Positions 54,067 to 61,732 are shown, counted from the first letter of the stretch. The stretch: 64,000 bases of DNA from JANQIV01 sp050117315 (GCA_050117315.1 JASFMY010000016.1:10466-74465), one strand, 5' to 3'. Notes: a model not told the origin generated them from the letters alone. Translations and numbers: made by a program.

Positions 54067-56121
54067 TTAATCCAAAAGACTGTCGTAATTTTCATTTAAA
54101 TAAATTGCTGTTCTAGCGGCCGAACCGGAAATTCCGTCCATATAAAGAATATTAGGGAAAAGGGTTTTGGTTATTTTTTTCTCTTCAACCAATTCATTAA
54201 TTTGTTCGAATAACCTCCAATGGCACTTACGCAGTAAATCTAAAATGCTATAATGATTAAGGACATCACATTCAACTGCATGCCCGGTACTAAGGGTAAG
54301 AGTCCACGAAAGCAAGAAATTAGTTTTCCCCTTATGATTTTCATGATTTAGAAGTTTCTTTACCTGGTTGTTCCTCATAGTCCAAAAATGCTCTGTCTCC
54401 GAATATTTATCATAAAGTCTGTAATCTTTAGAATCATCTTTTCCCCCAACAGTAAAAATTCCTTTTGATTTATTTCCGTCTATTGATGTAAAAAGAAGAA
54501 TAATATTTCCTTTTTTCAAAATTTCGTTTAATGTCATATCCCAAAGAACACAATCATCCCCTTTTACAAGATATTTATCTAGTTCTTTAGCCAAGTTATT
54601 TGCGATATTCTCAATTTGACTGTCGGTACAACTGCCGGCTTTAATCAGCCCGGGTTTTTCAGAACAATGGGAAACTTTGAGAATCACAACTTCATCAGCA
54701 TGATCTTTGTCTTCGAAGAACTTTTTAAGACCTTTCACAATATTACTTTTGCTTTCACCAAGGCAGCCCACATTTGTTTTCGCTTTATGGGCAATATGTC
54801 CTGCATCCCAATCTGTTCCGCTGGAGTTTTTAATCTTCGGACGGATATCAAAATACCTCGCTCCGTTTATTAGTTGATCATAAATATCGCCGTATTGAGT
54901 AACTGTGTTGCATTCACTTCCGCAAAAACAATCGTGCGCTTCAGACATCCCGGAATCATGCGAACCGGCCAGTGCTATTTGATGAAGCGGTCTTTCCCCG
55001 ATAATACTTTTTTGACGACCCATCCAATTATTTGTATGTATGTAATGTGTATTGAAATGGAATGGGAGGAAATATTCATAATAACGAGAAAAATTCTCAT
55101 GATAAGTTTCTGTTCCCATCTCTCCGCTGAATGTTACATGCTGGATAAAAAAGAACTTATCGGTATTGTGTCCGACTAAGTAAAACTTTTTATAAGCCGG
55201 CACATAAAATATATTCATTGTTGCAAAATATCTCTTGAACTCCCCGCTATCAGATTCATCACCAAGTTTACAGTCGTCATGAGCTCTCTGGATAAACCAG
55301 GGTCCCCTGTATGTAACATGTTCCCAATCATATCTTCTTCTGTGTCCGAAAATATAAGTGTGGTCATCTGCCCGGTATGAACTTAGGACCTGCCAATAGT
55401 GTTCCCAATGACCGTCTTCAGTTAAATGAAGAGTGACGGTACCATCATCATGCAGTTTAACATGTTTAATCATCCAATAATTATGATCGGATTTTGTATG
55501 TAAAAACAGGCATGTTTTGCCTTTTAAATACACAGGGGTAACAGAGCCGTAAAAATAATCCCAATGACCGCTGTCGCATTCTTTATCTGCCAATTTGCCT
55601 CCGGGCAAAATTTCCTGTACAAACCACCTATGATTTCCTTTATTAAAACTTTCCTGTCCAAAAATGAATGTACGGTCGCCAACCTCAAAACTTACCAATT
55701 TATCATACCTGTTATTCCACAAACCCGATTTCCCGTCCGAGTCCGTTTCAGGCCCAATTTCCCCGGAAGTATACAATTTCTGGATAAACCATTTATAACC
55801 GTTATTATCCTCATCGTAGGCCCCGTGTCCCATAATAAACTGTTCACCACCTACTGAAAAAGAAGTCATTTGATCCCAGGAGTGATGCTTGCTCCATTCT
55901 CCGAAAGTTATTTCACCACGGAGCTTGTCCGTAATATGCTGGGTAAAAAAGTGGGAATCTTTAACATCATAGCCGAAAATGGCTATCGCGTTGGTATTCG
56001 GGATATTGTTACTATCCTTTTCACCTCCTTCATTTTGTACTCTCGAATAAGAGAAAGAAAAAAAAGAACTAATAATCAAGAGAATTAAGATTCTACTTAA
56101 AAGACGCTCTTGAACTATCAT
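54067..56121 (-). CDS. Secreted PI-PLC X-domain protein with six-repeat N-terminal propeller-like region
   Basis: 684 residues with a signal peptide. Residues about 55-355 form six repeats of ~53 residues, each with an FFTQ/WFIQ/WFVQ/WMIK-type start at about 58, 111, 166, 216, 275 and 324. Each contains G/D-rich turns and YIFGH-like strands. The C-terminal half is a phosphatidylinositol phospholipase C X-like domain: His388 (LAGSHDSGM), Arg427 (FDIRPKI) and His442/His445 (GHIAHK). This spacing parallels bacterial PI-PLC (His32, Arg69, His82). AGGAG is 6 bp upstream of the ATG. It may cleave phosphoinositides outside the cell or bind carbohydrate. It is a single gene in an accessory region. 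Confidence 0.8.
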   Translation of the reverse strand: MIVQERLLSRILILLIISSFFSFSYSRVQNEGGEKDSNNIPNTNAIAIFGYDVKDSHFFTQHITDKLRGEITFGEWSKHHSWDQMTSFSVGGEQFIMGHGAYDEDNNGYKWFIQKLYTSGEIGPETDSDGKSGLWNNRYDKLVSFEVGDRTFIFGQESFNKGNHRWFVQEILPGGKLADKECDSGHWDYFYGSVTPVYLKGKTCLFLHTKSDHNYWMIKHVKLHDDGTVTLHLTEDGHWEHYWQVLSSYRADDHTYIFGHRRRYDWEHVTYRGPWFIQRAHDDCKLGDESDSGEFKRYFATMNIFYVPAYKKFYLVGHNTDKFFFIQHVTFSGEMGTETYHENFSRYYEYFLPFHFNTHYIHTNNWMGRQKSIIGERPLHQIALAGSHDSGMSEAHDCFCGSECNTVTQYGDIYDQLINGARYFDIRPKIKNSSGTDWDAGHIAHKAKTNVGCLGESKSNIVKGLKKFFEDKDHADEVVILKVSHCSEKPGLIKAGSCTDSQIENIANNLAKELDKYLVKGDDCVLWDMTLNEILKKGNIILLFTSIDGNKSKGIFTVGGKDDSKDYRLYDKYSETEHFWTMRNNQVKKLLNHENHKGKTNFLLSWTLTLSTGHAVECDVLNHYSILDLLRKCHWRLFEQINELVEEKKITKTLFPNILYMDGISGSAARTAIYLNENYDSLLD

Positions 56122-56150
56122 AATCGCTCCTTATTTTATTTTGTATTTAT

Positions 56151-56350
56151 TAGAGTTTCTGCAAAATAAAAAGTCTGTCATTTCGAACCCGTTCTTTGGG
56201 TGAGCCTGTCCGCCGCCTGTGCGCCTTTGGCGTATCTTTTTGGCGGGAAATCTTTCAATTAGAGCACGATTTCAAAGATTTCTCTCCCGATAAAAAACAT
56301 CGGGATCGAAATGACAAAACGTTTAGATATCTAATTTTGCAGAAACTCTA
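56151..56350. repeat. Miniature inverted-repeat element, family B, copy 2
   Basis: A 200-bp element with TAGAGTTTCTGCAAAAT at the left end and ATTTTGCAGAAACTCTA at the right end, a perfect 17-bp terminal inverted repeat. The inside repeats the GTCATTTCGA and TCGAAATGAC pair. It is opposite in orientation to copy 1 at 28294 and about 35 bp longer. It begins 30 bp upstream of the PI-PLC start, so it may lie in that gene's promoter region. Confidence 0.9.
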
Positions 56351-56563
56351 TTTTAGAATTGAATCATTTTGATAACTATTCACTATTGATTCAATGCTTA
56401 GCCGATTTTGACAATTCAGAACTTCATTCTCCGATTAGATCATAAATGTAGGCTCGCATCCTTTTATTATCTTCTACTATCATGAATGTTGTTATTATCT
56501 TAATTTAAAGTTCCGGGATGCAATATAGTATGTGGATTGCGGGTTGTAAATGAGTTCCGGAAC
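56351..56563. other. No gene seen; ends in a 20-bp perfect palindrome
   Basis: AT-rich and without a convincing frame. The only clear signal is a 20-bp palindrome (AATGAGTTCC and its reverse complement, 56549-56568) followed by T residues on the + strand. It covers the stop of the PIN remnant. Confidence 0.5.
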
Positions 56564-56848
56564 TCATTTTTTTTCACGGCAGTCGAGAAATATTGTGTAT
56601 GATTTTTCGGTAGGATACAAGACTGTAAATACAGTTTTGAATTTATCAGCAACAATTAGAGCTTCTTTAATAGAAATTCCGGTACTTGGAATTCTGGTAA
56701 TTACCGATAGAAACTCGGATATATTTTTTGACGTTATAAAAAATTTCATTGAGTCGTCATTTAGGAGTTCGTGTACGGAATTGAAGTATTTTGATTCCTC
56801 ATCAATTGCATAAAGTAAAATATTTGTATCAAGCAAAATATTACTCAT
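56564..56848 (-). pseudogene. C-terminally truncated PIN-domain (VapC-like) toxin
   Basis: 94 residues from the ATG at 56848. It has the PIN N-terminus ILLDTNILLYA with the first metal-binding Asp, and NISEFLSVITR with the conserved Glu. Intact PIN toxins run to about 130 residues and contain a late Asp in an HDANIVA-like motif. Here the frame ends after TIFLDCREKK, in a palindrome and poly-A tract. The last catalytic Asp is therefore missing. It follows an antitoxin remnant with an overlapping ATGAGTAA junction, typical of type II pairs. Probably inactive. I have not found the missing end downstream. Confidence 0.7.
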
Positions 56849-56918
56849 ATGCTTTTTCTCTAGCATTTATATTGTCAAATTGACCTTTCAATTTATAAGT
56901 TGGTAATCCCTTGTTCGT
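56841..56918 (-). pseudogene. Remnant of an antitoxin C-terminus
   Basis: 25 codons, with no start, read TNKGLPTYKLKGQFDNIN then AREKAYE and stop. The GLPTYK... pattern is like the tail of RHH-type VapB antitoxins, and the stop overlaps the PIN ATG. Two stops precede it in frame, so the DNA-binding half is lost. A family A repeat is inserted 24 bp farther upstream. The family call is tentative. Confidence 0.5.
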
Positions 56919-56941
56919 TTATCATGATTATATTTGATTAA

Positions 56942-57083
56942 CTCACCTTACGCAGGGAATTCTTACTCTTAATCATAATCCTAATCATACTCTAAAAAAA
57001 GATAAAGAAGATTATGATTAAGAGTATGATTACGATTAAGAAGTAGGATTATGATTAATACAATACAATTTGCGTAACGTGAC
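56942..57083. repeat. Miniature inverted-repeat element, family A, copy 1, with 7-bp TSD
   Basis: A 142-bp element. The ends are CTCACCTTACGCA and TGCGTAACGTGAC, inverted with two mismatches. Both sides have the direct repeat TGATTAA (56935-56941 and 57084-57090). The core contains TTCTTACTCTTAATCATAATC and a facing complementary run, so it can fold into a long hairpin. The same element is at 58357-58473, and this copy is 25 bp longer owing to an internal duplication. Confidence 0.9.
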
Positions 57084-57228
57084 TGATTAATTTCTTCTCA
57101 CCTAACAGATTATGAGACACCTTTTGTGCTTGACAGCTTTCTCCAGACTCGTCGTATAAGCAATGGATGTAATGTTTTATAGCTCCGGCATTCAGAGTGT
57201 GTTGCGGAACTAAAATAATTAATCATAG

Positions 57229-57467
57229 CCACGACTCTTCAGGTCGTGGACAATAAATCTCAACAAAAACTCTGGGCTTTAGCCCAATTTTCTCTCATAT
57301 TTGGGCTAAAGCCCGAATTCTATGTGGGTTCTTATTTCCCACGTGCTGAAGCACGTGGCTATTCCAAGGCTGTCGAGGACCACTCCTCGACAAGGGAAAT
57401 AGCAGATAGCAGTAAAGTAGAAACAGTACATGAATATGAAATCTGTTGTCAAATGGTTCTTGACAAC
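57229..57467. repeat. Cluster of hairpin modules in a gene-poor stretch
   Basis: In the 470-bp gap before the SDR gene, five hairpins follow each other: CCACGAC/GTCGTGG (57229-57249), GGGCTTTAGCCC (57274-57285), GGGCTAAAGCCC (57303-57314), CCACGTGC/GCACGTGG (57339-57358), and TGTCGAGGA/TCCTCGACA (57371-57392). Then comes GTTGTCAA/TTGACAAC (57445-57467). Such palindromes with a common TTTAGCCC or CACGTGC stem are widespread intergenic repeats, often mobilised by REP-type transposases. The last two modules recur near 63741-63877. No gene was seen between. Confidence 0.6.
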
Positions 57468-57564
57468 CAAGTAAATACTCCCTGAATCGCTGAATGAAAG
57501 AGAGCAATTACCAATTGGTTCCTTATTTTATTATTTTTATCCCTTAATATTTACGGAGAAGGTG

Positions 57565-58356
57565 ATGGACTTAAATTTAAAAGGAAAAAAAGTTTTAGTT
57601 ACCGCATCAAGTATGGGAATAGGCAGGGCAATAGTAGAAGAGTTTTTGAAAGAGGGGTGCCAGGTTGCTATGTGCTCAAGTAACGAAAACAATTTATTCA
57701 AAGCTTATAATGAACTCAAAAGCCTTTACGAAAATGAGCCGTTCTGGGTTGTCTGTGATCTGAATAATGAAAAAGATATTGAAGATGCGGTTAAATCCGT
57801 GAACCAGGCTTTGGGCGGAGTTGATATACTGGTAAACAACTGCGGCGGCCCGGAACCGGGATATTTTGAAGGGCTTGACGATAAAAAATGGTACCACGGT
57901 TATAACCAGGTATTAATGAGCGCTGTTAGGTTCAACCGTTTATGTCTTCCTTATATGAAAGAACAAAAATACGGCAGGATTATAAATATAACTTCACTCT
58001 CCGTAAAACAACCGGTGGATAATTTAATTTTATCCAACTCTTTCAGAAGTGCTTTAACCGCAATGTCCAAAACATTGAGCAACCAATACGGGAAATACAA
58101 CATAACATTTAACAATGTTGCGCCCGGCTATACATTAACATCAAGATTATATGAACTTGCCGTGCACAGGGCAAAGCAGTCAGGAGTATCGCACGAAAAG
58201 GTATTGTCGGAAATGGCTGGTGAGGTTCCGGTGCAAAGGCTTGCAAGGCCGGATGAAGTTGCATCGCTGGTTGTTTATCTTGCTTCTAATAAAGCCGGTT
58301 TTATTACGGGGCAGACTATAGCTGTTGACGGCGGTGTGACCAAGTCTACTTACTAA
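57565..58356 (+). CDS. SDR-family oxidoreductase with non-canonical active site
   Basis: 263 residues. The Rossmann motif is VTASSMGIGRAIVEEF, and NNCGGPEPGYF replaces the common NNAG. The usual catalytic YxxxK is replaced, with SNSFR at that position (Ser for Tyr and Arg for Lys). The catalytic-Ser region reads INITSLSVKQP. This change is known in a recognised subgroup of bacterial SDRs whose substrates are unclear. GGAG and AAGG precede the ATG at 57565. The stop codon lies within the 7-bp duplication made by the family A element that follows, so the protein end is intact. Confidence 0.88.
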   Translation: MDLNLKGKKVLVTASSMGIGRAIVEEFLKEGCQVAMCSSNENNLFKAYNELKSLYENEPFWVVCDLNNEKDIEDAVKSVNQALGGVDILVNNCGGPEPGYFEGLDDKKWYHGYNQVLMSAVRFNRLCLPYMKEQKYGRIINITSLSVKQPVDNLILSNSFRSALTAMSKTLSNQYGKYNITFNNVAPGYTLTSRLYELAVHRAKQSGVSHEKVLSEMAGEVPVQRLARPDEVASLVVYLASNKAGFITGQTIAVDGGVTKSTY

Positions 58357-58473
58357 CTCACCTTACGCAGGGAATTCTTACTCTTAATCCTAATCATACT
58401 CTAAAAAAAGATAAAGAAGATTATGATTAAGAGTAGGATTATGAGTAATACAATACAATTTGCGTAACGTGAC
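58357..58473. repeat. Miniature inverted-repeat element, family A, copy 2, with 7-bp TSD
   Basis: A 117-bp copy of the element at 56942, with the same terminal inverted repeats. It is flanked by TTACTAA on both sides (58350-58356 and 58474-58480). The left copy of the duplication contains the SDR stop codon. Confidence 0.92.
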
Positions 58474-58480
58474 TTACTAA

Positions 58481-58705
58481 TTAGATATAAGATTTGAGAC
58501 GCAAGAGTTTGTATTTTCTTTAGGTGAAGGAAATACAAAAGAAATTTACTTATGGGTAAAACGGGGTGAATATGAGAAATATCCCGAAGGAAGAGAAGAC
58601 AACACACATTTTTCAGTTAAAGGTGCAACGGCAATTGCTAAACTTGCCGCTAAGGAATTAAAAGAGGTAATCCCGCAGTTGAAAGAATTTATCAAGATTA
58701 ATTAA
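58481..58705 (+). pseudogene. C-terminal remnant of rhamnogalacturonan acetylesterase-like SGNH hydrolase
   Basis: 74 codons with no start. They read FETQEFVFSLGEG, then EIYLWVKRGEYEKYP, then EDNTHFSVKGATAIAKLAAKELK, and end in EFIKIN. The DxxH block (DNTHF) and the GA-IAKL pattern are those of the C-terminal catalytic Asp/His segment of GDSL acetylesterases. The N-terminal part with the GDS motif is absent. It begins directly after the family A duplication, so part of the gene was lost before or with the insertion. Not functional as it stands. Confidence 0.7.
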
Positions 58706-58757
58706 TGTAAATCATATTTTGATTTGAATAGTAATAAATTTTAAATTCATTTCAATT

Positions 58758-58778
58758 AACCGGCATAATACCGGTTTT
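58758..58778 (+). terminator. Candidate terminator after acetylesterase remnant
   Basis: AACCGG (58758-58763), a 7-base loop, then CCGGTT (58771-58776) and TT. It may be the original terminator of the lost esterase gene. The T-run is short. Confidence 0.4.
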
Positions 58779-58868
58779 AAATACAATAATGCCCCTAAAT
58801 ATTAATTAATGCGTAATTGCAATCAATAAATACTAATTTACACTGACACAATGTCAAAAATGAACTTC

Positions 58869-59143
58869 TAAATGCCCGGTTTATCTTGTTAAAAGTCCAT
58901 TTCATTTCATTAAATAAATAATGTAACGGCTAAATAATCAATTCAACTTGATAAATGAGAAGTTGATATTCTTAAATAATCAATTAAACTCAATAAATGG
59001 CGGAATGATTCTTCTAAATGAGTTCTAAAACTAATAAATAACCAATTGACCTTATTAAATAATCATTTCAACTGCCATAATGGCAGAACAAGTTTTAGAT
59101 AAATCATTTTTTATCAATAAATTTCTATTTGGTTTTGTTAAAT
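58869..59143. repeat. 21-bp-periodic TAAAT array with variable intervening sequences
   Basis: TAAAT (once TAAAA, once ATAAT) recurs at 58869, 58890, 58911, 58931, 58952, 58973, 58994, 59015, 59035, 59056, 59077, then 59118 and 59139, with one irregular copy at 59100. The step is 20 or 21 bp. The 15-16 bp between anchors differ from unit to unit. Roughly alternate units share AATCAATT-AACT-A or a G-rich start, which suggests an underlying 42-bp pair. An isolated anchor at 58827 is two units upstream. The 58706-59552 gap otherwise holds no gene; farther right are a small hairpin near 59179 and a dispersed repeat at 59352. Confidence 0.8.
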
Positions 59144-59351
59144 ATTTGTTTTAGCCGGTTTGGTTGCTGGTTAAAGCACTCGTCGAGAAGTGGTTCTCAA
59201 CGAGCAATGTAATTAAAAAAGTCATTGGTCAATAGAGAATAACTTTCAGTGAGATCAATGACTGTCTCCCCCCGGTAGACGATTTACTGAACTAATACTC
59301 TTTTCAAATCCCCGAAATCTTCAAGAGTCAGTTGCAGAAGTATGCTATAGG

Positions 59352-59449
59352 GTCATTGCGAATCCCGATTTGGGGGATGAAGCAATCTCATTGCTAATGA
59401 TATCGCATAAATTGAGATAGCTTCGGCGATAAAACTGCCTCGCTATGAC
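59352..59449. repeat. Dispersed palindromic repeat (GTCATTGCGA type)
   Basis: It begins GTCATTGCGA with GAAGCAATCTC inside. The right part has TTGAGATAGCTTCGG and ends CCTCGCTATGAC, roughly the reverse complement of the start. This matches the widely seen GTCATTGCGAG...CTCGCAATGAC intergenic repeat of many bacteria. No coding capacity. Confidence 0.65.
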
Positions 59450-59552
59450 AATGCTGGTGTTACGCAACACGCTCTCGGGGATTGGTTATTTTTTGTTATT
59501 GGTTTCATTAAAAGTGTTTGATGAAATTTAAGACTTCTTCTTACAATCCAGT

Positions 59553-59897
59553 TTAGAATTTTACGGGAATTGTTATTTCTGCTGCAATTTTGTTCCCGCT
59601 TTTGTCTTCCCCCGGGATAAATTTTGTTTTTTCAATTGCATTGATTGCAGCCTTTACTAGAAGTTCGTTTTCACTCTTCAGCAATTCCGTTTTAACTACA
59701 TTCCCTTCTTTGTCGATTACTGCTTTAACCAGTACTTTCCCTTCAATCTCGTTTTCTTTTGCTTCTTTAGGATACTCCACGTTTTTCATTATTGCTTCAA
59801 TTCCGCCTATAGGCGACGGCATTTTCTCAACCTTCTCTTGTGAGTAACCAATGCTGATAATGAACAACAAACAGAATAAAATTTTAAGGATTTTCAT
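59553..59897 (-). CDS. Secreted TonB C-terminal-domain protein
   Basis: 114 residues. The signal peptide is MKILKILFCLLFIISIGYSQ. The rest is a TonB C-terminal domain (VEYPKEAKENEIEGKVLVKAVIDKEGNV...AAINAIEKTKFIPGEDKSG...AEITIPVKF). There is no membrane anchor retained as a TonB stalk and no proline-rich spacer, so it would be a free periplasmic domain and not a full energy transducer. GGAGG precedes the start. No ExbB/D or receptor gene is adjacent. Confidence 0.88.
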   Translation of the reverse strand: MKILKILFCLLFIISIGYSQEKVEKMPSPIGGIEAIMKNVEYPKEAKENEIEGKVLVKAVIDKEGNVVKTELLKSENELLVKAAINAIEKTKFIPGEDKSGNKIAAEITIPVKF

Positions 59898-59961
59898 TTT
59901 TCCTCCATGAATATTTAGTTTTTTTTGCCTTCTATAAAAGACTCAAGTATACTTGTTGTAA

Positions 59962-60047
59962 ATTGGTTTTGGTATTTTGTTTTTTTAGAACTCACCTAAA
60001 TCCTCTCTTAAAAAGAGAGGGTTTTACGGCAAAATACCAAAACCAAT
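59962..60047. repeat. Palindromic element with perfect 18-bp arms
   Basis: ATTGGTTTTGGTATTTTG (59962-59979) is exactly inverted at 60030-60047. Between them a second hairpin, CCTCTCTT/AAGAGAGG (60002-60020), is centred asymmetrically. It lies between the divergent TonB-C and FAD oxidoreductase genes, so it may be a small mobile repeat. No coding capacity. Confidence 0.75.
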
Positions 60048-60181
60048 TTGGCTTGTGTATATAAAGATGAAATTGACTGCGAAATGTTGTATCAAATAAT
60101 TATTTATTTGGGGAATTGATTATTATTACTTTTTTTGCATGTAGGATTAAACAGTTAACGAAATTAAAATTATTTCCAACT

Positions 60182-61732
60182 ATGATTAAAGAAATAGAAC
60201 TATCGATTACGCCGGATAAAATTAAAGATTATTCTTTTCAAAGAAATCTTGCAGCTAAAAAGTTGAAATTGAACCCGGAAGAAGTTACAGCCGTGCAAAT
60301 AACCCGCAGGTCAATTGATGCAAGAAAGAAACCTGTCTTTAAGATCCGGGCAAATGTTTATATAAATGAAAAAGAAAAAGCTTTGTTCAGGCCGGTAAAC
60401 TTTGAAGAAGTTAAAGGCGGCAAAAGAGTTGTTATTGTCGGCTGTGGGCCTGCCGGTATGTTTGCCGCACTGCGGTTAATTGAACTGGGGATTAAGCCCA
60501 TTATTATTGAACGGGGCAAAGATGTACAGACAAGAAGAAGGGATTTAAAGAGTATTCAGCAGCAAGGAATTGTAAACCCCGATTCAAATTACTGTTTCGG
60601 CGAAGGGGGTGCCGGCACATACAGTGACGGCAAACTTTATACGCGTTCGGTTAAAAGAGGAAATGTAAAAAGGATACTGGATTTATTCGTTCAGCACGGA
60701 GCACATGAAGAAATACTGATTGATGCCCACCCGCATATCGGTTCAAACAAATTACCGAAGGTTGTCCAGGCAATAAGAGAAAATATTATAAGCTGCGGGG
60801 GTGAGATTCATTTCCAATCAAAGTTAACGGATTTTATTTTGCCGGACAATAAACTGAAAGGCGTAATTGTAAATAATGAAAAAGAAATTTTTTCAGACGT
60901 TGTAATATTAGCGACCGGACATTCTGCAAGAGATATTTTTTATCTATTAAATAAACACAACATTTTAATTGAACAGAAAGCATTTGCAATGGGTGTACGC
61001 ATTGAGCACCCGCAGCAGTTAATTGATTCTATTCAATACCATTCCAACAAAAGGCATGAAAATTTACCTGCATCAAGTTATAATATCAGCTGCCGGGTTG
61101 ATGGAAAAGGAGTTTATTCATTCTGCATGTGCCCGGGCGGAATTATAATCCCGGCGTCCACTGATAAAGATGAACTTGTGTTAAACGGAATGTCCGTTTC
61201 ACGGAGGGATTCAAAATTTGCAAACTCGGGCCTGGTTGTTTCAATTGATGAAAATGATTGGAAAAAATATAACGAGCACGGGGTATTTGCCGGGCTGGAA
61301 CTGCAGAAAGAAATTGAAAGATCGGCTTTTGAAGCAGGCGGCAGAACACAAACCGCACCTGCACAAAGAATTACGGATTTTGTGAATAATAAAATTTCTT
61401 CAACATTACCGGATTGCTCTTATATTCCGGGAATAGTTTCTTCGCAATTGCACGAAATTATACCTCAAGAGATTTCTAATAGACTGCAAAAATCGTTAAA
61501 GATTTTCAGTAAAAAATTAAAAGGATATTTCTCCGAAGAAGGCCAGGTATTAGCAGCAGAAACCCGTACGAGTTCTCCCATAAGAATACCGAGAGATAAT
61601 GCAACATTAATGCATCCGCAGATTGAAGGTCTGTTTCCTTGCGGTGAAGGTGCAGGCTATGCCGGCGGGATTGTGTCCGCAGCCATAGACGGGGAAAAGT
61701 GTGGAGAAGCGGCTGTGAAGTTCATCTTATAA
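60182..61732 (+). CDS. FAD-dependent oxidoreductase (COG2509-type)
   Basis: 516 residues from the ATG at 60182. An N-terminal ~80-residue domain (EIELSITPDKIKDYSF...AVQITRRSIDARKKP) precedes the FAD fold VVIVGCGPAGMFAALRLIELG. The motifs YCFGEGGAGTYSDGKLYTR and VILATGHSARD follow, and the protein ends GEGAGYAGGIVSAAIDGEKC. The family is conserved and FAD-binding, with no settled substrate. The open frame reaches back to a TTG at 60116 that is not needed. About 59 bp of this gene (61472-61530) recur, diverged, at 63679-63737. Confidence 0.92.
   Translation: MIKEIELSITPDKIKDYSFQRNLAAKKLKLNPEEVTAVQITRRSIDARKKPVFKIRANVYINEKEKALFRPVNFEEVKGGKRVVIVGCGPAGMFAALRLIELGIKPIIIERGKDVQTRRRDLKSIQQQGIVNPDSNYCFGEGGAGTYSDGKLYTRSVKRGNVKRILDLFVQHGAHEEILIDAHPHIGSNKLPKVVQAIRENIISCGGEIHFQSKLTDFILPDNKLKGVIVNNEKEIFSDVVILATGHSARDIFYLLNKHNILIEQKAFAMGVRIEHPQQLIDSIQYHSNKRHENLPASSYNISCRVDGKGVYSFCMCPGGIIIPASTDKDELVLNGMSVSRRDSKFANSGLVVSIDENDWKKYNEHGVFAGLELQKEIERSAFEAGGRTQTAPAQRITDFVNNKISSTLPDCSYIPGIVSSQLHEIIPQEISNRLQKSLKIFSKKLKGYFSEEGQVLAAETRTSSPIRIPRDNATLMHPQIEGLFPCGEGAGYAGGIVSAAIDGEKCGEAAVKFIL

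Noticed and set aside
57246..57485. 79-codon frame across the hairpin cluster
   Set aside because: It runs through palindromic repeats with no known domain and is explained by the repeat modules.
58869..59143. CRISPR array
   Set aside because: The anchor is only five bases and the interval 15-16 bases. Repeats lack the usual 24-37 bp length, and there are no cas genes nearby.
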